Source: an uncultured Oscillospiraceae bacterium (GTDB lineage: Bacteria; Bacillota; Clostridia; Oscillospirales; Oscillospiraceae). Taken from it: a DNA stretch of 17,674 nt. How positions within the stretch are numbered: position 1 is the first letter of the stretch; each line of letters begins with the position of its first letter. The notes under the pieces are model-generated. The model was given only the letters and a program-made list of their open reading frames with translations. It was not told the DNA's origin and ran no database searches. Where the stretch lies: the NCBI GenBank assembly GCA_910584045.1, contig CAJTYO010000058.1, positions 1 to 17,674 of the forward strand, in the 5' to 3' direction. The translations under genes and the position numbers were made by a program. This document shows, piece after piece, positions 1 to 7,897 of this stretch.

Positions 1-614
<614 letters not shown>

Positions 615-651
615 TGTGTCAACCTTTCCTTTCTATTTGTTCCGTCCCGGG

Positions 652-2472
652 TCACCATGCCTTGCCGATATCCGCACCAAAGCGGTTGGCAATGATGTAG
701 CACACCAAGATAAACAGCAGCACACACACGGAGATGGCGTCGGCCATCTGGTTATAGCCCTCCTGGGAGTACGTAAAGGCCAGATAGGACATGGTCTGGG
801 TATGCTTATCCATCATGATGATGATGAGGTCCAGCTCCTTGGCAATGCTGATGAAGGTCAGCATGAAGCCGGAGATAAAGCCGTTTTTGGCCAGGGGCAG
901 GACGATCTTGCCCATGCGCTGCCAGAAGTTGGCGCCGTTGATATCGGCGGCCTCCTCCAGCTCTACGGCTATCTGCATCATGTTGGCGGTGCCGGATCGG
1001 CTGGCGAAGGGGAAGTGCTTGACCACGCTGGTCAGGACGATGAGGGTGAAGGTGCCGTACAGGGAGGGGATCAGCCCGCCCATACGGGGCTGGGAGAACA
1101 TGGCCACGTACATGGAGGAGAAGGCCACGCCGCTCATCAGGTAGGGCACGAACACCAGCTGCTCCGTGGCGGAGCCGTACCACTTGCCGCGGCCGCGGGT
1201 GGAGATGTAGCCCAGGAACTGGCCGCACAGGGCGGTGATGATGGAGCCGACGAAGGTCAGGCGGACGGTGTTCCAAACGGCCTTGCCGAACTCCGCGTTG
1301 CGGAAGATACCCTCCATGCTGGTGTAGGTCTGGGCCTCGTCCAGGGTGCCGATCCAGTTGTAGAGGGTCAGGTTGTTCAGGCCGTAGCCGTTGCCGGTGG
1401 TGACCTGAAAGGTCTCCATGACCAGCACGAACATGGGGGCCACCATGGCGAAGAACAGGAAGACCACCAGGAAACTCATCAGAGGTATCTTGGCTCCGCC
1501 CAGGTGCATCTCGTTGGAGCGGCCGCCCTTGCCGCCGATGGTGGCATAGGACTTGCGCACGCCGATGATCCGCTGGTTGGAGAAGATGATCAGGGCCGCC
1601 AGGCTGATGAGCACCAGGCTCATGGCGAAGCCCACGCCCTGGGGACCGCCGTTGATGAAGGTCTTCATCTTGGTGGCCAGGGTGAAGTAGCCGATCCGGG
1701 AGCCCAGGTTGGCCGCCACACCGTAGGTGCCGATGGATTTGCTGAGGGTCATGACCAGGGCGGAGAGGATGCTGGGCAGCACCAGGGGCAGGGTGATGGA
1801 TTTCAGAATCTGCACCTTATTGGCGCCGCAGATCTCGCCCATCTCCTCCAGCTCCGAGTTGATGGAGCGCAGGGCGGAGGAGACGTGTATGTAGGAGAAG
1901 GCGTAGTAGTGCAGGCTCATACAAAGAACAATGGCCACGGGGCCGTAGGCCAGCCAGTCGGGAATGGGGATGCCGAGGCCGGCCAGGAAGCCCAGGGAGC
2001 CTGAGGTCTTGTTGCGGAACACCGCCAGCCAGGCCAGGGCCTTGCACCAGGAGGGGATCATGTAGGGGATAACCACCAGCATGCCCAGCAGCTTCTTGCC
2101 GGGGATGTCGGAGCGGACCATCAGCCAGCCCAGAACGGAGCCCAAAGGCACCGATACGATGACCGTGAAGAAGCCCACCACCAGTGAGTTCTTCAGCGGG
2201 CCCCACAGGGTGGCGCCGGACAGCTTGCTTACCAGGATATACCGCCAGTAGTACAGCGTAAAGTCGCCCACCTCCCCGCCGTACCGCTTGGCCTCGGCGC
2301 GGGCCAGAGTGAAAGTGGAGGCGATCATCTGCAGCAGGGGGATCACGATCAGGCAGAACAGGATGACTAAGCTGATCGCGACAATCATGTTGAACGGGTT
2401 CTTCACCACGTTCAGAAACTGGTTTTTAAGTCTGGTCTTGTTGAACGGCCGGCGTTCTCTCTTGCTTTTCAC
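652..2472 (-). CDS. ABC transporter permease with two fused BPD_transp_1 domains (FbpB/AfuB type)
   Basis: This inner-membrane channel subunit has 606 residues, about twice the size of a single permease. It carries two copies of the EAA loop that docks on the ATPase: residues 207-233 (ELEEMGEICGANKV...LP) and about 504-528 (ELEEAADINGANFW...LP). Hydrophobic segments surround each copy, consistent with roughly six membrane spans per half. One chain therefore forms the whole pore. The family is usually annotated as ferric iron (FbpB/SfuB), but the related AfuABC system was shown to take up hexose phosphates, so the substrate is open. The start is a GTG at 2472, seven bases after AAGGAG; an overlapping ATG at 2474 runs into TGA at once. 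The ATPase follows downstream. No binding-protein gene is visible on this side, so it may lie beyond the left edge. Confidence 0.93.
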   Translation of the reverse strand: MKSKRERRPFNKTRLKNQFLNVVKNPFNMIVAISLVILFCLIVIPLLQMIASTFTLARAEAKRYGGEVGDFTLYYWRYILVSKLSGATLWGPLKNSLVVGFFTVIVSVPLGSVLGWLMVRSDIPGKKLLGMLVVIPYMIPSWCKALAWLAVFRNKTSGSLGFLAGLGIPIPDWLAYGPVAIVLCMSLHYYAFSYIHVSSALRSINSELEEMGEICGANKVQILKSITLPLVLPSILSALVMTLSKSIGTYGVAANLGSRIGYFTLATKMKTFINGGPQGVGFAMSLVLISLAALIIFSNQRIIGVRKSYATIGGKGGRSNEMHLGGAKIPLMSFLVVFLFFAMVAPMFVLVMETFQVTTGNGYGLNNLTLYNWIGTLDEAQTYTSMEGIFRNAEFGKAVWNTVRLTFVGSIITALCGQFLGYISTRGRGKWYGSATEQLVFVPYLMSGVAFSSMYVAMFSQPRMGGLIPSLYGTFTLIVLTSVVKHFPFASRSGTANMMQIAVELEEAADINGANFWQRMGKIVLPLAKNGFISGFMLTFISIAKELDLIIIMMDKHTQTMSYLAFTYSQEGYNQMADAISVCVLLFILVCYIIANRFGADIGKAW

Positions 2473-2488
2473 ATTGTTGCTCCTTTCA

Positions 2489-2533
2489 TCATATCAGACT
2501 GTCCGCGCCGCTGCGGAACATAATAGCGCTCAT
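2489..2533 (-). CDS. Possible 14-residue leader peptide upstream of the permease
   Basis: Within the predicted 5' leader of the transporter operon, a short frame reads MSAIMFRSGADSLI and stops at TGA. Its ATG at 2533 follows AAGGGAG with plausible spacing, and its stop lies directly before the AAAGGAG that serves the permease GTG. This could couple translation or act as a sensing leader. It is equally possible that it is chance, because a 15-codon frame is common and there is no codon bias towards a particular amino acid. Confidence 0.22.
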   Translation of the reverse strand: MSAIMFRSGADSLI

Positions 2534-2559
2534 CTGTCTCTCCCTTTCCCACCTTTCAT

Positions 2560-2573
2560 CGAACACGTTTCCG
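2560..2573 (-). promoter_or_regulatory. LacI-type operator-like motif in the transporter leader
   Basis: Read on the minus strand this is CGGAAACGTGTTCG, an imperfect palindrome centred on CG as is usual for LacI-family operators (5 of 7 pairs match). It sits about 13-26 bases after the predicted transcription start. It matches the site at 11546-11559 in front of the glucan transporter at 12 of 14 positions, in the same orientation relative to transcription. A binding protein for it is inferred, not shown; the LacI-family regulator in this window is one candidate. Confidence 0.4.
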
Positions 2574-2592
2574 AAATTTGATTACTGAGGTA

Positions 2593-2621
2593 ATTATAGC
2601 AAACCCGTGCAATATCGTCAA
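2593..2621 (-). promoter_or_regulatory. Sigma-A promoter of the fused-permease ABC operon
   Basis: On the minus strand TTGACG (-35, 2616-2621) and TATAAT (-10, 2593-2598) are separated by exactly 17 bases. This is a near-perfect vegetative promoter. Transcription should start near 2586, giving a leader of about 113 bases before the GTG at 2472. Confidence 0.75.
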
Positions 2622-2894
2622 TTACTTTGGGCTTCAAAAAGAATTTTTCGCCGTTTTGTCTATATGTGTGGCGGCAAACTTGGTGGAATTCACAATTTCT
2701 TAAAAATTAGACGCAACTTTTCGACGGCTTTATTCCGCGGTGCTTTATTTTATGCAAATGTTTCCGTAAAATATTCGCTGTTGATAGGATTTTGCCGCCT
2801 GCTTTTATTCACAATTTGTTTTCCTAATTCAAAAATACCTGATAGCTGTATCTGCACATAAACTCAGAAGTTATACAAACAGTAAATAAAACAG
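2622..2894. other. AT-rich intergenic island without a recognisable gene
   Basis: About 270 bases between the two divergent promoters are clearly richer in A and T than the flanking genes. The 11-mer ATTCACAATTT occurs twice (2688-2698 and 2807-2817). A plus-strand frame at 2607-2861 has no ribosome binding site and an atypical composition, so I do not call it. I see no tRNA-like fold, terminator or riboswitch here. Confidence 0.6.
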
Positions 2895-2923
2895 TTGAAA
2901 ATTGCCTCCGCCTGTGTTATGCT
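2895..2923 (+). promoter_or_regulatory. Predicted promoter of the SLH-domain protein gene
   Basis: TTGAAA (2895-2900) and TATGCT (2918-2923) are 17 bases apart. Transcription would start near 2930, leaving a leader of about 100 bases. The leader contains two short adjacent inverted repeats, GTATT/AATAC at 2951-2962 and GCAGA/TCTGC at 2964-2975, of unknown meaning. Confidence 0.5.
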
Positions 2924-3033
2924 GGTTTACAGAGGATGTGGGCACAAATCGTATTGAAATACAGCAGAAATCTGCACGCTTCCTCGCAAAGAAGGAGATA
3001 GAGGCTGCATTGGGATTGAACGGGGAGGCGGAT

Positions 3034-5481
3034 ATGAAACGAGTGAGGAAACTTATATGGGTAATTTTGGCGCTGTATCTGTTACCGGCGCCGGTCTGTG
3101 GCAGGGCGCTGGCATCCGACGGCGGCCTGCCTTTTTCAGATGTGAAGGAGGAAGACTGGTTCTGCGAAGCGGTGTCCTATGTCCTGGAGCATGGCCTGAT
3201 GACTGGTACGGATGGCGGCACGTTTTCTCCGGACGCAGTTACCTCCCGGGGGATGGTTGTTACGGTCCTTCACCGTTTGGAGGGAGGGCCGGCCACACCT
3301 GAGGCGGACTTTGTGGACGTGCCCGCCGGGCAGTGGTACACCGCCGGAGCCTCCTGGGCCGCTGCCAACGGACTGGTGGATGGATATGGGGACGGGCGGT
3401 TCGGCCCGGAGGACGAGGTGACCCGCGAGCAGCTGGCAGCTGTTTTATATCGTTACTGTCAATTCAAGGCATATGTGACCGCCGCACCTGCTGATGTATC
3501 CGATTTCTCCGATGCCGGACAGATCAGCGGCTATGCCGTAGAACCGGTGGGTTGGGCTGCGGCCAACGGCATTCTTTCCGGCAGGGAGGATGGGTCGCTC
3601 GCACCTCGGAGCGGGGCGACCCGTGCGGAGGCCGCCGCCGTTCTTACCCGGTTTCACCAGGATGTCGTATCTCCACTCGAGCTCTCCCCCGCGCTCCCTC
3701 CGGAGGATGGAATCCAGCCGCCGCCCCGGGAGGTACAGTCCCCGCCTGCGGCGGAAAAGTCGGAGGATTTGGAGTCTGTGCCGCCCCTTGAGACCGTCCT
3801 TCCGTTTGTCCCCACACCGGAGACCCCCAACGTGCCGGCAGTCGTCCGGCCTCCGGATCCGGTCGAAACAGATCCGCCGCCCGCCGTCCTGGAAGGCGTG
3901 CGCATTCTGCGGAATGGGCAGGAGCTGGAGGCCGGGGGCGCGGTGCGCCCCGGCGACGCGCTGACGGCGGTTGCCGTTCCTTACGGCGCTGTCTGCGACG
4001 TGGTGTGGACTACCCGGGAGAAGCGGGCAGAGGGCACAGCCTACACTGTGGACACTCAGGACCTGGGCGGGGATGTTCTGGTCTCCGCCTCCGGGCGGGA
4101 CGGCTATACCGGCATGGCCGCCACCCACGCCGCTGTCACCGGAGAGCTGGAGGGAACATTCCCTCAGACAGAGCCGGAGACGGTCTCCATCCCTGTTGAT
4201 AGGGGTTTAGGCCGGGTGGCCGTTTGTCTGGCGGGGGACGAGACGGCTGCATGGGCGGAACTGAGCGCCGGGCTGTCCGCCGCTCCGGAGGGCGAAAGCT
4301 TTCAGCTGATGCTGTCCGCGCGGTTTGACGAGGCGGCGTCTGCCGGGGACTACAGGTGGTTGAGGGTTGTCCTCACACCCTTCCAGGGGGAGCATTTTGA
4401 CAGCGTACCCGAGGGGTGCTGCTTCGATATGGCGAGCGGGGCGGAGCTTGAGAAAGTCCATATCGAGGAGTGGGAAGCCGGCGGCTATGTCATGACCTGG
4501 CCCAGGCCGGAAGGACCCGCGAACTTACTCCTTACCCTCTCTATAAACAACCGGGAGCAGATGCTGGAGATCACTTTCCACACCCCGGAGGAAACTGGAT
4601 TGTGGCACGAAACCGACAGCTGGGAGGATGCCCAGGGGGCGCTGGCTGAGGGGAAAGATGTGCGCTACACCGGTAAAAAGGACGCCGTTCTCTCCACATC
4701 GCTGGAGCTGGCGGAATCCCAGCGTCTGGCGGTCCCGTCGGCCGTGCTGACCGTGGCGGCGGACGCTTCCCTGGTCATCCCGGTCTCGACCCGTGCGGAT
4801 CTGGACCGTCTTGTGGTGGAGAGCGGGGGCTGGGTGGAGGTTGACGGTACCCTGACCATCCGGCATGGCGGCCAGGAGACGGGAGGGGAGACCCTCCTGT
4901 CTGGGACGCTCCAGGTGGCCGATGCAGGCATGGTGAACGTCCTCGACGCGCTGACTGTGACCGGGAGCGGATGTATAGCGCTCTCCGGTCTGAACAGCCA
5001 GCTTACCGTTGCCGGTACGTTCCTCAATTATGGCACGCTGTCCGCAGGATCCGGCAGTCTGGCCTTGATAACCGGACACAGCGAGAACCACGGGCTTATG
5101 GCGGCGGATGGCGGCATCGTGACCCTGTCGGATAAGCGCCGGGCGCTGCTCAATACCGGCAAAATCAGTGTGGAGCTCCGCCAGCTTTGCCTGGACCCGG
5201 AGTATCCGGATTGGCTCGAGAATGTTGGGTCTCTGAACATTTTAGGCACGACGCTGCTCAACTCCGGACATATCTCCGGTACTGGGAAGGTCTCTATCGA
5301 GAGGCTGGACGACCTGAGCGGCTACAGAAGCGGCCTTGTGCAGCCGAAAACGGAGGAGGGCTCCGGCCCCACCGGCTTCGTCCTTGACCCGGCGGAGACG
5401 GTGGACGTGCTCCGCTTTCCCGGGGAGCTGACCAATGTGGAAAATGGCGTCTGTGAATTGATACGGACAGAGTTGGAATAG
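3034..5481 (+). CDS. Secreted S-layer-homology (SLH) domain protein with a beta-rich C-terminal region
   Basis: The protein has 815 residues when started at the ATG at 3034, which follows GGGGAGG by a few bases. A longer in-frame start at 2902 would overlap the promoter and put the signal peptide inside the protein. Residues 1-28 form a signal peptide (basic MKRVRK, a hydrophobic core, then a cut near ALAS). Three SLH domains follow at about 34-83, 93-142 and 156-208; the third keeps the TRAE motif. SLH domains bind pyruvylated secondary wall polymer and anchor proteins to the cell surface. A proline-rich linker (about 210-285) leads to an Ig-like stretch (about 286-365), then to a region of unknown fold, and finally to short G/N/T-rich beta repeats (about 560-760) that resemble a beta-helix. 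There is no LPXTG motif and no recognised enzyme domain. It stands alone as a single gene. Function beyond surface attachment is not recognised. Confidence 0.88.
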   Translation: MKRVRKLIWVILALYLLPAPVCGRALASDGGLPFSDVKEEDWFCEAVSYVLEHGLMTGTDGGTFSPDAVTSRGMVVTVLHRLEGGPATPEADFVDVPAGQWYTAGASWAAANGLVDGYGDGRFGPEDEVTREQLAAVLYRYCQFKAYVTAAPADVSDFSDAGQISGYAVEPVGWAAANGILSGREDGSLAPRSGATRAEAAAVLTRFHQDVVSPLELSPALPPEDGIQPPPREVQSPPAAEKSEDLESVPPLETVLPFVPTPETPNVPAVVRPPDPVETDPPPAVLEGVRILRNGQELEAGGAVRPGDALTAVAVPYGAVCDVVWTTREKRAEGTAYTVDTQDLGGDVLVSASGRDGYTGMAATHAAVTGELEGTFPQTEPETVSIPVDRGLGRVAVCLAGDETAAWAELSAGLSAAPEGESFQLMLSARFDEAASAGDYRWLRVVLTPFQGEHFDSVPEGCCFDMASGAELEKVHIEEWEAGGYVMTWPRPEGPANLLLTLSINNREQMLEITFHTPEETGLWHETDSWEDAQGALAEGKDVRYTGKKDAVLSTSLELAESQRLAVPSAVLTVAADASLVIPVSTRADLDRLVVESGGWVEVDGTLTIRHGGQETGGETLLSGTLQVADAGMVNVLDALTVTGSGCIALSGLNSQLTVAGTFLNYGTLSAGSGSLALITGHSENHGLMAADGGIVTLSDKRRALLNTGKISVELRQLCLDPEYPDWLENVGSLNILGTTLLNSGHISGTGKVSIERLDDLSGYRSGLVQPKTEEGSGPTGFVLDPAETVDVLRFPGELTNVENGVCELIRTELE

Positions 5482-5519
5482 AGAAGAGGCGGCCGGGTTG
5501 ATTCGGCCGCCTCTCTCTA
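5479..5519. terminator. Shared hairpin between convergent genes, containing both stop codons
   Basis: A GC-rich stem of 11 perfect pairs (AGAGGCGGCCG at 5485-5495 with CGGCCGCCTCT at 5504-5514, loop of 8) extends after a one-base bulge by five more pairs to 5479 and 5519. The outer arms are the TAG stop of the SLH gene and the TAG stop of the lipoprotein gene. Neither strand has a long U-tract, so termination may be incomplete or may rely on Rho. It probably serves both directions. Confidence 0.65.
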
Positions 5520-6104
5520 TTTCGCCGCGCGCTGCACGGCTTGGGAGGCCGGTGCAAAAGCCGCCTCCGGATAGCATATCTCCAGGAATTCCCGCCCCGC
5601 CTCGGTAGCGGTCAGCGCCTGGGGCAGGATGGAGCAGATGTGCTGGTCCCTTCTCTCTCCAGTGACGGCCATAACGAAGGTTCCGCTCTCATCCGCCAGG
5701 ACCTCTACCGCGCCGCCCTCCTCCAGGGAGGCCAGGTCCGCCCGGGGCAGAAACGCCGCGTCTACGCCGCCGTCCTCCAGTGCCTGGGCTGTGATGCCCC
5801 CGGCGGTGCCAATGGTAACAGTGACGGGTTCCTCCACCGTGCATTCCAGCGCCGTCAGTGCATTCTCCAGAAGACGGGAGAGATCGTCTAAACAGCCCAG
5901 CATCCGGTCCGTGTCCTCCCAGCCAACTACCACCTCTACCGTCAGATGGTCCAGCAGGATGGGGTGCGGTTCCTCCGCGGTCTGGTCCGGCGCGGGCTTC
6001 TCCGCCGGCGGGCCGGGCGGTTCTGCAGACGGAGGCGCCGGACTGCCGCAGGCCGTCAGCAGCAGGCAGGCTGCCAGCAGGACCGTCAGAATCTTTCCGG
6101 CCAT
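5517..6104 (-). CDS. Small PhnD-like substrate-binding lipoprotein
   Basis: The protein has 195 residues. Residues 1-19 are a lipoprotein signal with lipobox LTAC (Cys19), so it should be anchored outside the membrane. A Pro/Glu-rich spacer (about 20-48) is followed by one alpha/beta region. In it, a predicted beta strand (VEVVVGW, 56-62), a helix with DLSRLLENAL, a second strand (VTVTIGT), and then ALEDGGVDAAFLP resemble the N-terminal lobe of PhnD-type phosphonate/phosphate-binding proteins, in which a V/A-D-x-A-F-L segment is typical. Full PhnD proteins are about 280-300 residues, so most of the second lobe appears to be missing or reduced. Its ATG overlaps the TAA of the HD-domain gene (TAATG), which implies translational coupling. 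No permease or ATPase is adjacent, so a role as a sensor or scavenging protein is as likely as transport. The family assignment is tentative. Confidence 0.72.
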   Translation of the reverse strand: MAGKILTVLLAACLLLTACGSPAPPSAEPPGPPAEKPAPDQTAEEPHPILLDHLTVEVVVGWEDTDRMLGCLDDLSRLLENALTALECTVEEPVTVTIGTAGGITAQALEDGGVDAAFLPRADLASLEEGGAVEVLADESGTFVMAVTGERRDQHICSILPQALTATEAGREFLEICYPEAAFAPASQAVQRAAK

Positions 6105-6691
6105 TACGCCAGCCCCAATGCCGCCATCTCCGCGGCAACCCGCTCCTCGCAGGAGCGCATGGCCAGGATAGTCCGCTCCATCAGTACATCCAGGTCCCAG
6201 CCCAGACGCTCCGCTCCCTGCCGGATCACATCACGGCTGCATCCGGCTGCAAACTTTTTGTCTTTGAATTTCTTCTTCAGGCTGCTGACCTCCATGTCCT
6301 GTACGCTCTTGCTGGGGCGCATACGGGCGGCGGCCCCGATGAGGCCCGTCAGCTCATCGGCCGCAAAGAGGACCTTCTCCATCTCGTGTTCGGGTGCGAC
6401 TTCAGAACACAGGCCATAGGCGTGGCTGACCACCGCGTGTATCAGCCTCTCCTCCATCCCGGCCTTCCGGAGGAGCTCTGGAGCCTTCTGGCAGTGCTGG
6501 TCCGGCCACTGCTCGAAGTCTATGTCGTGCAGAAGGCCCGCCAGGGACCAGAAGCCCGCTTCTTCGCCATAGCCCAGCTCCCCGGCGTACCAAGCCATGA
6601 CACCCTCCACCGTCAGGGCGTGGAGGATATGAAAGGGTTCCTTGTTGTATTGGCGCAGCAGAGCCAGCGCCTCTTCTCTGGTGTGGGGCAT
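6104..6691 (-). CDS. HD-domain protein (predicted metal-dependent phosphohydrolase)
   Basis: The 195-residue protein is soluble and has the HD-superfamily metal ligands in order: His24 (HALTVE), His55-Asp56 (GLLHDIDFE), His66, His90 and Asp112 (AADELTG). HD proteins of this size in Clostridia are mostly of unknown substrate; many hydrolyse nucleotides or phosphomonoesters. The C-terminal part (about 130-195) is helical and lysine-rich around 138-146. The ATG at 6691 follows AAGGAG by nine bases, and the stop overlaps the start of the lipoprotein. The gene lies 31 bases after the ferritin-like gene. The domain is confident; the reaction is not known. Confidence 0.85.
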   Translation of the reverse strand: MPHTREEALALLRQYNKEPFHILHALTVEGVMAWYAGELGYGEEAGFWSLAGLLHDIDFEQWPDQHCQKAPELLRKAGMEERLIHAVVSHAYGLCSEVAPEHEMEKVLFAADELTGLIGAAARMRPSKSVQDMEVSSLKKKFKDKKFAAGCSRDVIRQGAERLGWDLDVLMERTILAMRSCEERVAAEMAALGLA

Positions 6692-6722
6692 GGTGTCGTT
6701 CTCCTTTGTAATATGTGTAGTT

Positions 6723-7400
6723 TCAGCAGATGAGACAACCGAGTAAGGTCATCACGTCCTCCGCCCGGCGGTAGGACTGGTCCGCCAGTCTGTGGAACAG
6801 CTTTTGCAGGCAGGGGTCCAAGGTCTCCTCGGCGGCCCGCCGGTAGTTCATACCGTTACATGCCTCCTGGTGATAGCAGGTGCGCAGGGCCTGAGAGGGG
6901 TCCTCCCAGTGGAGGCGCTCCACAGTGACAGCCTGGGCGTACCGGCTGCCGGTAATGAGGAAGTAGGCGGCGCACAGCTCCTTTGCGGCGGCGCGCTTCT
7001 CCGCCGCCGCCCGTCGCAGCAGACGGATCGCCCGCTGGTCCCGCATCCGGCAGGACAGTGCCTGGCAGCACCGGCTCTCCGCCAGCTCCTCCTGTAAAAA
7101 GCCCTCCAGCACCTCCAGGGATTCCCCTGCCTCAGTGCCCATGCAGCATGGGTTGCGCTCCGCGCCGGGCAGATTGTCCTCGCCGCCCTCCTCCTGCCGG
7201 GGGGCGGGTACGGCTGCCCCGGCTTCCGGAACCGGAGGCGGAGCGGGACGCACCGCCTGGGGCGCGTCCGTCATGCCCGCAGCGGCGGGGTCGGCGGCGA
7301 AGGGGTCCATGCCGGGGCTGACCCGCTGCCAAACCTGGTCGTATACGCGGAAGTCGTAGGCGGGGGACGGGGCCTGCCCGCCGAACTGGGTGTTTTCCAT
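6723..7400 (-). CDS. Cysteine-rich ferritin-like domain protein with a proline-rich N-terminus
   Basis: The 225-residue protein has no signal peptide. An N-terminal motif (YDQVWQRVSPGMDPF, about 20-34) is followed by an Ala/Pro-rich linker (about 35-80) and an NPCCMG motif (83-88). Residues 95-220 form a predicted helical bundle like ferritin/rubrerythrin-like domains of Clostridia (FLQEELAES, then AAAEKRAAAKELCAAYFLITG). In such domains the second motif is normally an ExxH pair that binds metal; here the expected His position appears to be Ala (EKRAAAKEL), so iron binding may be lost or altered. It contains eleven cysteines, including CC at 85-86 and 111-112 and C222/C225 at the end. AAAGGAGG lies eight bases before the ATG. 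It starts 50 bases after aroQ in the same direction. Family call is by resemblance to clostridial relatives; function is unknown. Confidence 0.72.
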   Translation of the reverse strand: MENTQFGGQAPSPAYDFRVYDQVWQRVSPGMDPFAADPAAAGMTDAPQAVRPAPPPVPEAGAAVPAPRQEEGGEDNLPGAERNPCCMGTEAGESLEVLEGFLQEELAESRCCQALSCRMRDQRAIRLLRRAAAEKRAAAKELCAAYFLITGSRYAQAVTVERLHWEDPSQALRTCYHQEACNGMNYRRAAEETLDPCLQKLFHRLADQSYRRAEDVMTLLGCLIC

Positions 7401-7450
7401 AGCAACAGCCTCCTTTACTAGGCCATTGTATGTGAAAGCCCCGAAAATGG

Positions 7451-7897
7451 TTATTCTTTAGAAATTCCGTTCGCAAGAGATTGCAGATGCTCCGCCGCCA
7501 GGCGGTAGCCCTCGAAGCCGTACCCGGCGAAGGTTTTGCAGCAGGCCAGGCGGACATAAGATACCTGCCGGAAATCCTCCCGCTTACTCACGTCGGACAG
7601 GTGGACCTCCACCGCCGGCAGGCCCACCGCCTTCAGCGCGTCCAGAAGGGCCACGCTGGTGTGGGTGTAGGCAGCGGGGTTGATGACGATGCCGTCAACC
7701 CTCTGATAGGCCCTCTGGATGGCGTCCACCAGTTCCCCCTCGTGGTTGGACTGAAAGATTTCGCACGCAATGCCCAGCTCGCCGCAGGAGTCCCGGACAT
7801 AGCGCTCCAAATCGGCATAGGTTTGCTTTCCGTATATGTCCGGCTCCCGGATGCCCAGCATGTTCAGATTGGGACCGTTGAGGAACAGTATTTTCAC
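7451..7897 (-). CDS. aroQ: 3-Dehydroquinate dehydratase, type II
   Basis: It converts 3-dehydroquinate to 3-dehydroshikimate in the cytoplasm, the third step of the shikimate pathway. The 148-residue length is normal for the dodecameric type II enzyme. Family motifs are intact: FLNGPNLNMLG at 5-15, Arg17 and Tyr22 in REPDIYG (the flexible lid with the catalytic tyrosine), the FQSNHEG block at 48-54, Asn73 in INPAAYTHTS with His79, His99 in EVHLSDV and Arg110. The start is GTG at 7897, which overlaps the TGA of the preceding aroE-aroK gene by four bases (GTGA), so translation is probably coupled. Its product is the substrate of the AroE half of the upstream fusion. Confidence 0.96.
   Translation of the reverse strand: MKILFLNGPNLNMLGIREPDIYGKQTYADLERYVRDSCGELGIACEIFQSNHEGELVDAIQRAYQRVDGIVINPAAYTHTSVALLDALKAVGLPAVEVHLSDVSKREDFRQVSYVRLACCKTFAGYGFEGYRLAAEHLQSLANGISKE

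Noticed and set aside
616..2004. A 462-residue open frame on the plus strand opposite the permease
   Set aside because: It is Gly/His/Asp/Gln-rich with no domain and no ribosome binding site; it is the mirror of the permease codons.
2607..2861. An 84-residue frame in the AT-rich intergenic region
   Set aside because: No ribosome binding site, overlaps the minus-strand promoter, and shows no family resemblance.
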